From positions 684,501 to 748,500 of the forward strand of contig NZ_LMRS01000001.1 in assembly GCF_001426195.1 (NCBI RefSeq): a DNA stretch of 64,000 nucleotides. The letters run 5' to 3'. Positions within the stretch are counted from its first letter, which is position 1; every line of letters begins with the position of its first letter. This DNA is from Sphingomonas sp. Leaf339 (GTDB lineage Bacteria; Pseudomonadota; Alphaproteobacteria; Sphingomonadales; Sphingomonadaceae). The translations under genes were made by a program, and so were the position numbers. The notes beneath the pieces were generated by a model that saw only the letters and a program-made list of their open reading frames with translations, ran no database searches and had not been told where the DNA came from. Shown in pieces: positions 44,086 through 51,829 of the stretch.

Positions 44086-44790
44086 ATGAACAAGCATTTC
44101 CTTTCGGCCATGTTGGTCTTCTCGACGATCGCCACGCCGGCTCTGGCTGCCGACGAGCCGGCCACAGCCCACACCGTTGCTGGCAAGCCCGCCACCGGCG
44201 GCGAGTACATTCCGATCCCCAGTGCCGAAGCGACCGCCGACCTGAAGGCGGACCGTCAGTTCAAGACGCTGTTCCAGACCTGGAAGAGCTTCGATGGCGG
44301 CCTCGGTAAGGGCGCGATCGCGATCCCCTCGGTCCACCCCGTCGCCAAGCTTCAGTTCACCAGCAATTTCGGTATCCGCTCCGATCCGTTCCGCGGCACC
44401 GCCGCGATGCACGCCGGGGTCGATATCCCTGGTCCGATCGGCACGCCGATCTATGCGACCGCCGACGGTATCGTATCGCACGCCGATCGTCAGGGCGGCT
44501 ATGGCAACCTGGTTGAGATCAACCACGGCAAGGGCATCGCGACCCGCTACGGCCATCTGTCGAAGATCCTCGTCAGCGATGGCGCCCGCGTCACCCGTGG
44601 CCAGTTGATCGCGCTGATGGGCTCGACCGGCCGCTCCACCGGCTCCCACCTTCATTACGAAGTCCGGATGGATGGCCACGCGGTCAACCCCGTGCCCTTC
44701 CTGACCAACGCCGATTACCTGCTCGCCGCACAGGACCACAGCGTCGGCCAGATTCCTGTCTCCACTACCGGCCCTGCCCCGCTCGACTAA
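44086..44790 (+). CDS. Periplasmic M23-family metallopeptidase
   Basis: 234 residues. Signal peptide MNKHFLSAMLVFSTIATPAL-AAD is clear from ATG 44086. The LytM/M23 domain is in the C-terminal half: FGIRSDPFRGTAAMHAGVDI (first His and Asp zinc ligands), YGNLVEINHGKGIATRYGHL, and GSTGRSTGSHLHYEVRMDG (HxH). All zinc ligands are present, so it may be an active peptidoglycan endopeptidase; there is no coiled coil of the EnvC/NlpD type. Confidence 0.92.
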   Translation: MNKHFLSAMLVFSTIATPALAADEPATAHTVAGKPATGGEYIPIPSAEATADLKADRQFKTLFQTWKSFDGGLGKGAIAIPSVHPVAKLQFTSNFGIRSDPFRGTAAMHAGVDIPGPIGTPIYATADGIVSHADRQGGYGNLVEINHGKGIATRYGHLSKILVSDGARVTRGQLIALMGSTGRSTGSHLHYEVRMDGHAVNPVPFLTNADYLLAAQDHSVGQIPVSTTGPAPLD

Positions 44791-44866
44791 ACCGCAGGAT
44801 CGATTGCCGCCGCCCGCCGCCGTCCTTATGGGATGGTGATGAGCGTTGGAATAACGGCAGGAATGC

Positions 44867-47800
44867 GTGGACGAGACTGACGACCACGCACCGTTGCCGG
44901 AGCCATCACCTTACCGGAAACGCCGTCTTGCGTTGGCGGCGGCCTTGTCGCTCTCCACGGTGCTGGGCATTTTGTGGATCGAGCGTCGGCCGATCCTCAC
45001 CCATTTCGTCGATCGCGAACTAAGCCGGCGACAAGTGCCGGCGCGCTATACGGTCGCCGATCTCGGCATTGGCCGCCAGCGGCTGACCAACGTCTCGATC
45101 GGCGATCCCGCCAACCCCGACCTAACCGCCGACTGGGTGGAGACGCGCGTCGCCCTGTCACCATCGGGGCCGTACCTGGTTGGTGTATCCGCCGGCCATG
45201 TCCGCCTCAACGGCAAGCTGGTCGATGGCAAGGTCTCGCTGGGCGCGATCGATCGGCTCCTGCCGCCATCATCCGGCAAGCCGTTCGCGCTGCCGTCCCT
45301 GAACGTCGACGTCGAAGACGCACAAATCCGCCTCGCGACCCCGGCCGGTGCCGTCGCACTGGCGGTCACCGGCAGGGGCAAGCTGGACGACGGTTTCGCC
45401 GGTCGCGTGCGGCTGGCCGCACCACGACTGTCGACCGGTCCCTGTATCGCGACCGGCACCACTGCCTCGATGCAGGTTCGGATCACGCGAGAGCAACCCC
45501 ATCTCGTCGGCCCCGTCCGCGCTGCCCGTATCCAGTGCGATACCATTACTGTCATCGCAGCCCGCGCCGATCTGGATGTCGCGCTGAGCGCCGCCCTCGA
45601 TCGCTGGCAAGGCGAGGCACAGATCGCCACCGCTGGCATCTCGACGACGGGCGCCCGCATCGCCGCCACGCACGGCCAGCTGACATTCGGCGGCACCACG
45701 CAACAGATCGACGGCACGATCTTCGCTACCGCTGATCGGCCACGGCTGATGCAGGGCAGTGCGGGTCAATTGACGATCGATGGCCGTTATCAGATCGGCA
45801 CCCACCCGCATTTCACTGGCCGGGCCGCCATCACCGCCGGTGCCATCGATCCCTTGCTGCTTCGACAGGTCACCTCATGGCACGATGCGGCGGCAGGAAC
45901 ACCGCTGGCGCCGCTGGTCGCAAAGGGCGCCGCCGCCGTCGCCGCCGCCGGTCATCGCTTCGACGCGGTGGCCGATCTGCGGGCGTCCCCCAAGTCGCTC
46001 GCCCTGTCCCGCATCGCGATCGACACGGCCAGCGGCGCGCGGCTCACGCAATGGGGGGCGACCGCGATCGACCAGACCGGCGTCCGCCTCGACGGGCAGT
46101 TGATCGTCGGGGGCGGGGGCCTGCCCGGATTGCGCGTCTCACTGTCACAGGCAATGGTCGGCGCGCCCATCCGCGGCCGCGCCATCGTCGATCCCTATAC
46201 CGCGGACACTGCCCGCCTCGCGCTGTCGCCAGTCACCTTCTCGGCCACTCCCGGCGGCGCGACGCGGATCGCGACGCACGCGACCTTGTCCGGCCCGATC
46301 GGCAACGGTCGCGTCGATGGCCTGACCGCACCGATCTCCTTGTTCTGGGACGGCCACCGCCATGTCGTCGTCAATCCGTCCTGCACGCCGGTGACGATCG
46401 ACGCGCTGACGCTCGCCGGCCTGACGCTCGATCCCGCCCGATCGACTCTGTGCCCGACCGGCTCCGCGCTGGTGACGCTGGATGGCAACCGTCTCGCCGG
46501 TGGCGCCCGGCTTGCCGCCACGACCCTCACCGGACGCCTCGGCGGCACGCCCCTGACGCTGACGATCGCCGGCGGGGAAGGGCGGTTGGGTAAACCGGGC
46601 TTCACCCTCGCCAACGTCGCCGCCCAACTCGGCAGCCCCGATCGCCTTTCCCGACTCGACATCGCCACGCTGACCGGCACGGTGGCGAGCGGCCGCGTGA
46701 CCGGCCAATACGACGGCGCCGGCGGCCAGATCGGCAATGTCCCGCTGATCCTGTCGGCGGCGTCGGGCGACTGGACGCTGGCCGGCGGCACCCTCGCATT
46801 GACCGGCGCGCTCACCGTATCGGATCAGGCGACTGTCCCTCGCTTCCGCCCGCTCGCCGCCCGCGATGTGGCACTCACGCTGGCGGGCGACCGCATCGAC
46901 GTCACCGGTACCCTGCACGAACCGACAACCGGCACTCGCGTCGCGAACGTCGCCATCCTCCACCGGCTGTCGAGCGGCACCGGCACCGCTGATCTTGCGG
47001 TCCCCGCGCTGGCGTTCGGCGACGGCTTCCAGCCTGATCTGCTGACGCCGTTGACCTTCGGTGTCGTCGCCGATGTCCGCGGCACCGTCGACGGCACTGG
47101 CCATATCGCCTGGAGCCCGGCCGGCGTCACCAGCACCGGCGATTTCGGCACCGCCGCGCTCGATCTCGCCGCCGCGTTCGGCCCGGCGATGGGGATCGCG
47201 ACGCGCGTGCGGTTCGACGATTTGCTCGGCCTGCATACGCCGCCGGGTCAGGTTGCGACGATCCGCACCGTCAATCCCGGCATCGCCGTGCAGGACGGCA
47301 CCGTGAACTACCAATTGCTCGGCCCGGCGCAGGTGCAGGTGGAGGGTGCTCGCTGGCCCTTTGCGGGCGGTGCTCTGACACTCGATCCGTCCCGCCTGAC
47401 CTTCGACGGCACCAGCGAGCGGCGATTGACCTTCCGCGTCGATGGAGCTCGTGCCGACCAGTTCCTGCAACAGTTCGACGTCGACAATCTGAACGCCACC
47501 GGCACCTTCGACGGCGTTCTGCCGATGATCTTCGACGAATCCGGCGGCCGGATCGAAAACGGTCAACTCGCCATGCGTGAGGGCGGCGGCACGATCGCCT
47601 ATGTCGGTGCGCTGGGGCAGGAGCAGCTCGGCGTCTGGGGCGATCTCGCCTTCCAGGCGTTGAAATCACTGCGTTATCGCAGCCTCGCGCTAACCCTGAA
47701 CGGCCCGCTCGCGGGCGAGATGGTCACCGACGTCCGGTTCGCCGGGATCAGTCAGGGGCAGGGGGCAAAATCGAATTTCCTCGTCCGCCGCCTGCAGAAG

Positions 47801-48016
47801 CTGCCCTTCATCTTCAACGTGCGCATCAAGGCGCCGTTTCGCGGCCTGCTCGATTCGGCGCAGTCCTTTTACGACCCCCGCCGCCTGATCCAGCGCAACC
47901 TGCCCGCCCTTCTCGAACAACAGCGCCGCGCGGGGCAGGCGCACCCGCCGACGATCTCGATCCCGACCCTGCCGACTCCCGCCATTCAGCCTTCAGCAAG
48001 CGAGACCATGCGATGA
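44867..48016 (+). CDS. ydbH: YdbH-family intermembrane phospholipid transport protein
   Basis: 1049 residues from GTG 44867 (GGCAGG upstream). N-terminal cytoplasmic tail and one membrane helix (LALAAALSLSTVLGILWIE) precede a very long repetitive beta-strand region, typical of AsmA/YdbH bridge proteins. The conserved C-terminal block (GVLPMIFDESGGRIENGQL, YKSLALTLNG-like YRSLALTLNGPLAGEM, NVRIKAPFRGLLDSAQ) marks YdbH. In E. coli it spans the periplasm with YnbE to carry lipids to the outer membrane. Overlaps ynbE by 4 bases. Confidence 0.9.
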   Translation: MDETDDHAPLPEPSPYRKRRLALAAALSLSTVLGILWIERRPILTHFVDRELSRRQVPARYTVADLGIGRQRLTNVSIGDPANPDLTADWVETRVALSPSGPYLVGVSAGHVRLNGKLVDGKVSLGAIDRLLPPSSGKPFALPSLNVDVEDAQIRLATPAGAVALAVTGRGKLDDGFAGRVRLAAPRLSTGPCIATGTTASMQVRITREQPHLVGPVRAARIQCDTITVIAARADLDVALSAALDRWQGEAQIATAGISTTGARIAATHGQLTFGGTTQQIDGTIFATADRPRLMQGSAGQLTIDGRYQIGTHPHFTGRAAITAGAIDPLLLRQVTSWHDAAAGTPLAPLVAKGAAAVAAAGHRFDAVADLRASPKSLALSRIAIDTASGARLTQWGATAIDQTGVRLDGQLIVGGGGLPGLRVSLSQAMVGAPIRGRAIVDPYTADTARLALSPVTFSATPGGATRIATHATLSGPIGNGRVDGLTAPISLFWDGHRHVVVNPSCTPVTIDALTLAGLTLDPARSTLCPTGSALVTLDGNRLAGGARLAATTLTGRLGGTPLTLTIAGGEGRLGKPGFTLANVAAQLGSPDRLSRLDIATLTGTVASGRVTGQYDGAGGQIGNVPLILSAASGDWTLAGGTLALTGALTVSDQATVPRFRPLAARDVALTLAGDRIDVTGTLHEPTTGTRVANVAILHRLSSGTGTADLAVPALAFGDGFQPDLLTPLTFGVVADVRGTVDGTGHIAWSPAGVTSTGDFGTAALDLAAAFGPAMGIATRVRFDDLLGLHTPPGQVATIRTVNPGIAVQDGTVNYQLLGPAQVQVEGARWPFAGGALTLDPSRLTFDGTSERRLTFRVDGARADQFLQQFDVDNLNATGTFDGVLPMIFDESGGRIENGQLAMREGGGTIAYVGALGQEQLGVWGDLAFQALKSLRYRSLALTLNGPLAGEMVTDVRFAGISQGQGAKSNFLVRRLQKLPFIFNVRIKAPFRGLLDSAQSFYDPRRLIQRNLPALLEQQRRAGQAHPPTISIPTLPTPAIQPSASETMR

Positions 48017-48219
48017 ACCGTTTCAGGTTGACGACGATGCGAACAATGACGATCCTCATGCTGGCAGGTGCGACCGTGACGACCGCTGGATGCGTGAACG
48101 TCACCGCGCCCGACAAGCCGATCGTGATAAACCTGAACATCAGTGTGACGCAGGAAGTGGTGTACCGGCTCGATAATGAGGCGAAGACACTGATCCAGCA
48201 GAACCCGGGGATTTTCTGA
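48013..48219 (+). CDS. ynbE: YnbE-family lipoprotein
   Basis: 68 residues. The signal ends in lipobox TTAGC, and the mature part has NVTAPDKPIVINLNISVTQE and YRLDNEAKTLIQQNPGIF, the YnbE signature. It is the outer-membrane partner that completes the YdbH bridge. ATGA overlap with ydbH, one base to ydbL. Confidence 0.92.
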   Translation: MNRFRLTTMRTMTILMLAGATVTTAGCVNVTAPDKPIVINLNISVTQEVVYRLDNEAKTLIQQNPGIF

Positions 48220-48220
48220 C

Positions 48221-48598
48221 ATGAAGACCAAGGCCATCCTGATCGCCGCCGCGGCCCTGACCATCGGCTTGTCCGCTACCGCCTGGGCACAGCGCGATCC
48301 CGCCTATGCCGCCGCGCGCGCCACGGGGCAGGTGGGCGAGCAGGCGGACGGCTATATCGGCCTTGTCGGCGCCGGCTCGGCCGATCTGCGCGCGGTGGTC
48401 GCGAACATCAACATCCAGCGCAAGTCGGCCTACACGCAAAAGGCGTCGGCCAGCGGTGCGACGGTCGAGCAGATGGCCTTCACCAGCGGCTGCAACCTGA
48501 TCGCGCAGACCGCGCCGGGGGAAAAGTACCGCACGCCCGATGGCGTCTGGGCGACCCGGACGGCCGCCGCGCCGACTCGCGATCCTCGCTGCGTCTAG
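48221..48598 (+). CDS. ydbL: YdbL-family (DUF1318) periplasmic protein
   Basis: 125 residues. Signal peptide MKTKAILIAAAALTIGLSATAWA, then DPAYAAARATGQVGEQADGY and IGLVGAGSADLRAVVANIN, which is the DUF1318/YdbL domain (inhibitor- or chaperone-like partner of YdbH/YnbE). The C-terminal Cys pair (SGCNLIAQTAPGEKY and final RCV) could form a disulfide. Last gene of ydbH-ynbE-ydbL. Confidence 0.92.
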   Translation: MKTKAILIAAAALTIGLSATAWAQRDPAYAAARATGQVGEQADGYIGLVGAGSADLRAVVANINIQRKSAYTQKASASGATVEQMAFTSGCNLIAQTAPGEKYRTPDGVWATRTAAAPTRDPRCV

Positions 48599-48612
48599 AC
48601 GGTCGCGCGATC

Positions 48613-48642
48613 CCGCATGACGGCGCGATTGCTGTCATGCGG
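48613..48642 (+). terminator. Hairpin after ydbL, likely terminator
   Basis: A 12-bp stem (CCGCATGAC outer part at 48613-48621 with 48634-48642, inner G-T, G-C and C-G pairs) has a 6-base loop, followed by TTGACTT. It lies 14 bases past the ydbL stop. The T content after the stem is low. Confidence 0.55.
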
Positions 48643-48671
48643 TTGACTTGGCCGGTTACGCTTTCTAAACG
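48643..48671 (+). promoter_or_regulatory. Candidate sigma-70 promoter of the atp operon
   Basis: TTGACT at 48643-48648, 17-base spacer, TAAACG at 48666-48671. Good -35, weak -10. It sits 77 bases before the GTG of atpI, directly behind the ydbL hairpin. Confidence 0.4.
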
Positions 48672-48748
48672 GACGGCGCCTTGGCGGGGTCGCTCGCCGT
48701 TCTCGTGTTTCCCCCGGTATGGCCAATGTTTTGGGCAGGGGATGATAC

Positions 48749-49066
48749 GTGGCGGAAAACGACTCCGGACGGGACTTCCATGACGCGGAGGACCCGCGAC
48801 TTTCCGCGCTCGACGAGCGTTTGCGAGAGGCGCGAGTTCAGGAAGCGGCACGGTCGGGGGTGAAGGTGGATACGGACCGGGGATATTCCCAGGGAAACCG
48901 CGTCATCTCGGCCTTGATCGGAAGTCTGGTCGGCAGCGCGCTGATCGGGTGGTGCATAGACCGCTGGTTCGGCACGACGCCATGGGGGCTGATCGTATTG
49001 CTGTTCCTCGGGATAGCGGTCGCGTTCAGGCAGATCATTCGTATAGGCAACGAGCGCCCGGAGTGA
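48749..49066 (+). CDS. atpI: ATP synthase accessory protein AtpI
   Basis: 105 residues, GTG start. A charged N-terminus is followed by GNRVISALIGSLVGSALIGW and WGLIVLLFLGIAVAF, two membrane helices of the AtpI/AtpZ type (F0F1 subunit I), which assists assembly of the c-ring. First gene of the Fo operon. Confidence 0.88.
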   Translation: MAENDSGRDFHDAEDPRLSALDERLREARVQEAARSGVKVDTDRGYSQGNRVISALIGSLVGSALIGWCIDRWFGTTPWGLIVLLFLGIAVAFRQIIRIGNERPE

Positions 49067-49099
49067 TCCGAGCGCTTTTTCGTAGTTTGGAGCTAGTTG

Positions 49100-49891
49100 G
49101 TGGCGGCGGCAGAAGGCAGCAAGATCGACCCGATGCACCAGTTCCTGATCGAACCCGTGCTGGGTTCGCATTGGGTGGTGGGCGGCTACGACCTGTCGTT
49201 CACCAACTCCGCGTTGTGGATGGTGGTGACACTCGCCTCGCTGATGGTCTTCATGATCGGCGGGATGAAGCGCGAGCTGGTTCCCGGTCGCTGGCAGGCC
49301 GCTGTGGAGGGTTTCACCGGCTTCGTCTCCAACATGCTGACGTCGAACGTCGGGCCTGAAGGCAAGCGGTTTATCCCTTATGTCTTCTCGCTGTTCATGT
49401 TCATCCTGTTCGCCAACATCCTGGGATTGTTGCCTTTCGGTGTCGTGCCGGGTGTCCATCCGTTCACCGTTACCAGCCACCTGACCGTCACCGGCGTGCT
49501 CGCGATCATCTCGTTCGCGATCGTCCTGATCGTCGGCTTCGGCCGCCACGGCTTCCATTTCTTCTCGCTGTTCGTGCCGCACGGCACGCCAGTGGTGATG
49601 ATCCCGCTGATCTTCGTCGTCGAGCTGATGAGCTTTCTGGTACGCCCGTTCTCGCTGGGTCTGCGACTGTTCGTCGCGATGACCGCCGGGCACATCCTGC
49701 TGAAGGTGCTGGCGGCGTTCGTCATCAACGGCATCAACATGGGTCCGGGCTATGCGGCGATCGTGACGCTGCCCAGCTTCGTGCTGATGATCGGCATCAC
49801 CCTTCTGGAACTGCTGGTCGCGGCGATTCAGGCCTATGTCTTCGCGTTGCTGACGAGCGTGTATCTGAACGACGCGGTGAACCTGCACTGA
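49100..49891 (+). CDS. atpB: ATP synthase Fo subunit a
   Basis: 263 residues from GTG 49100 with GGAG 8 bases upstream; TTG 49097 would add one residue. Five or six membrane helices. The essential Arg is in FSLGLRLFVAMTAGHILLKV, and the C-terminal YVFALLTSVYLNDAVNLH is family typical. Forms the proton half-channels against the c-ring. Confidence 0.96.
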   Translation: MAAAEGSKIDPMHQFLIEPVLGSHWVVGGYDLSFTNSALWMVVTLASLMVFMIGGMKRELVPGRWQAAVEGFTGFVSNMLTSNVGPEGKRFIPYVFSLFMFILFANILGLLPFGVVPGVHPFTVTSHLTVTGVLAIISFAIVLIVGFGRHGFHFFSLFVPHGTPVVMIPLIFVVELMSFLVRPFSLGLRLFVAMTAGHILLKVLAAFVINGINMGPGYAAIVTLPSFVLMIGITLLELLVAAIQAYVFALLTSVYLNDAVNLH

Positions 49892-49962
49892 CGCGCGTGC
49901 GCGTGCGCAGGTGTGACTTTCGAGACTTTCCACCCTTTTTTATCTGACCTGGAGTGATTGAT

Positions 49963-50190
49963 ATGGACGCAGAAGCCGCAAAGATGATCGGCGCCGGTCT
50001 GGCCGCGATCGGCATGGGCCTCGCCTCGCTCGGCGTGGGCAACGTGTTCGCCAAGTTCCTCGAAGGCGCCCTGCGCAATCCGGGCGCCGCGGACAGCCAG
50101 CAGGGCCGCCTGTTCATCGGTTTCGCCGGTGCGGAGCTTCTCGGCCTGCTCGCGTTCGTGACGATGATCATCCTGCTGTTCGTCGCCTGA
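49963..50190 (+). CDS. atpE: ATP synthase Fo subunit c
   Basis: 75 residues from ATG 49963 with GGAG 8 bases upstream. Hairpin of two helices with the polar loop EGALRNPGAADSQQ and proton-binding E58 in GFAGAELLGLLAFV. Glu at this site is usual for alphaproteobacteria. Its 71-base leader contains an alternating GCGCGTGCGCGTGCGC stretch and a T-run, perhaps tuning high translation of the c subunit. Confidence 0.96.
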   Translation: MDAEAAKMIGAGLAAIGMGLASLGVGNVFAKFLEGALRNPGAADSQQGRLFIGFAGAELLGLLAFVTMIILLFVA

Positions 50191-50257
50191 TTTAAGAAGC
50201 CGTATCGGCCGGGTGTCCCTTTATCGGGGGCTCCCGGTCGAACGCTGAAGGACGCGC

Positions 50258-50752
50258 ATGCCCCAGATTTCCCAGATCGCCGCCACTTATGCCTCGCAGA
50301 TCTTTTGGCTGCTCATCACGTTCGGCCTACTCTACTTCGTAGTGGGTCGCGGGATGGTGACGAAGATCGTGGCCACCGTCGACGCGCGCGAATCGCGGAT
50401 CGCCGGTGATCTTGCCGCTGCCGAAGCCGCCCGGCTTCAGGCGGACAGGACGGAGGAGGCATGGCGCGTCGAGATGGAGGCGGCACGCACCGCCGCCGCC
50501 GCCGACACCAACGCTGCCAAGATTCAAGCGACTCAATCGGCAGAATTGCAGGTCAAGGCGGCGGACGCTGAATTGGCCGAGCGTCTGGGACACCACGATC
50601 TGGCGATCGCCAATGCCAAGGCAGAAGCGCTCGCCAATCTGGAAACCGTCGCTGCCGAAGTGGCCCAGCAGCTTGTCGCCAAGCTGTCGGGCGTTCAGGT
50701 GAGCGTCGATCAGGCCGCGCATGCGGTTCGGGAGGTACGGGCGCATGGCTAA
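50258..50752 (+). CDS. atpF2: ATP synthase Fo subunit b'
   Basis: 164 residues. One N-terminal membrane helix (IFWLLITFGLLYFVVGRGMV) then a long Ala/Glu-rich helix for the peripheral stalk. It precedes a second b-type gene, so this is the b' of the b/b' heterodimer found in alphaproteobacteria and phototrophs. Its stop lies inside the start of the following atpF. Confidence 0.93.
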   Translation: MPQISQIAATYASQIFWLLITFGLLYFVVGRGMVTKIVATVDARESRIAGDLAAAEAARLQADRTEEAWRVEMEAARTAAAADTNAAKIQATQSAELQVKAADAELAERLGHHDLAIANAKAEALANLETVAAEVAQQLVAKLSGVQVSVDQAAHAVREVRAHG

Positions 50753-51383
50753 TCCCGGCATCAATGCCAGCACGGCCGTCGCCGACAACCTCGCCGACGC
50801 CGCTCATGAAACCGGCATGAACGCAGTGCCGATCAAGGAAGGCGACGGCGTCCACGGCACCGTCGCTTCCACGGAAGAACACGCGCCGTCGCCGACCGCG
50901 CTCGGCTTCGACTCCACCGGCTGGGTCGCCATTGCGGCGCTGGTCGTCGTGGCGATCATGTTGTGGAAGAAGGTGCCGACGCTGATCGGCGGCATGCTCG
51001 ACACCCGCATCGCCGCGATCCGCACGCAATTGGACGAGGCCGCCAAACTGCGCGCTGAGGCCGAAGCACTCCGGGCGGAATACGAGGCCAAGGCCAAGTC
51101 GGCTCATGCCGACGCGGAGACGATGCGCGAGCATGCCCGTGCGGAGGCCCATGGCATCATCGTCAAGGCCAAGGCAGATGCCGAAGCACTGATGGATCGT
51201 CGCGCCAAGATGGCCGAAGACAAGATCGCCGCTGCCGAGCGCGCCGCGATCGCCGAGGTCCGTGCCCGCGCCGCCGATGCCGCTGCCAAGGCGGCGGGCC
51301 TGCTGATCGCCGAGCATCACAATGCGACCGCCGACCACGCGATGGTCAGCCGCACGATCGCTGGGCTCGGTCGGCCGAACTAA
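50745..51383 (+). CDS. atpF: ATP synthase Fo subunit b
   Basis: 212 residues from ATG 50745 (GGGAGG upstream). A 65-residue N-terminal extension precedes the single membrane helix (WVAIAALVVVAIMLW) and a coiled-coil stalk (LDEAAKLRAEAEALRAEYEA). Overlaps atpF2 by 8 bases. The F1 genes are not in the window, as is usual where Fo and F1 operons are split. Confidence 0.93.
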   Translation: MANPGINASTAVADNLADAAHETGMNAVPIKEGDGVHGTVASTEEHAPSPTALGFDSTGWVAIAALVVVAIMLWKKVPTLIGGMLDTRIAAIRTQLDEAAKLRAEAEALRAEYEAKAKSAHADAETMREHARAEAHGIIVKAKADAEALMDRRAKMAEDKIAAAERAAIAEVRARAADAAAKAAGLLIAEHHNATADHAMVSRTIAGLGRPN

Positions 51384-51399
51384 GACGTTCGAAGAATAT

Positions 51400-51431
51400 C
51401 GGGCCGCCTCTTCCGGGTTTCCGGCGGCCCG
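51400..51431 (+). terminator. Terminator-like hairpin after atpF
   Basis: A 9-bp stem (CGGGCCGCC at 51400-51408 with GGCGGCCCG at 51423-51431) has a 14-base loop, followed by CTTTC. It ends the Fo operon and may leave some read-through into the SMR gene 28 bases later. Confidence 0.55.
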
Positions 51432-51459
51432 CTTTCAAACGAGCCCGTGGGAGAATCCC

Positions 51460-51780
51460 ATGTATTGGCTCGTCCTCGCCGTCGCCGTCGGCACTGAAAT
51501 CTGCTGGGCACTCAGCCTGAAATGGGCGGCGACGCTCGCGACATGGCAGGCATCGTCGGTGCCGATCGTTCTCAGCTTCGTCAACATGGGCCTGCTGGCT
51601 GTGGCGATGCGCGGACTGCCCGCGGGCACGGCCTATGCGGTCTGGACCGGGCTTGGCGCGGTCGGTGTCATCATCGGCGGTGTTATCCTGTTCGGCGACC
51701 GGGTCGGACCGGTGCAGATGGGTTTCATGGCGCTGACCGTCGTCGGCGTCGTCGGCACGAAGCTGTTCGCGCAAGTATAG
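51460..51780 (+). CDS. sugE: SMR-family exporter, SugE/Gdx type
   Basis: 106 residues, four membrane helices. The essential Glu is in VAVGTEICWALSLKWA, and GTAYAVWTGLGAVGVIIGG and GVVGTKL are SMR signatures; the CWAxSLK start fits SugE/Gdx (guanidinium or quaternary-ammonium export). GGGAGA lies 8 bases before the ATG. I looked for a guanidine riboswitch upstream and saw none. Confidence 0.9.
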   Translation: MYWLVLAVAVGTEICWALSLKWAATLATWQASSVPIVLSFVNMGLLAVAMRGLPAGTAYAVWTGLGAVGVIIGGVILFGDRVGPVQMGFMALTVVGVVGTKLFAQV

Positions 51781-51829
51781 CGACACGGGGGTAGCCGCAG
51801 CGCGGCCGGCACCCTAGATTCCGGCAACG

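Noticed and set aside
49892-49962. GCGCGTGCGC run and T-tract before atpE as a terminator
   Set aside because: The repeat is not followed directly by the T-tract and atpE must be expressed with the other Fo genes; at most a leader structure.
51384-51459. Guanidine riboswitch before the SugE-type gene
   Set aside because: The gap is only 76 bases; the one hairpin looks like an atp terminator and the paired ACGR loops of mini-ykkC or the ykkC core are absent.
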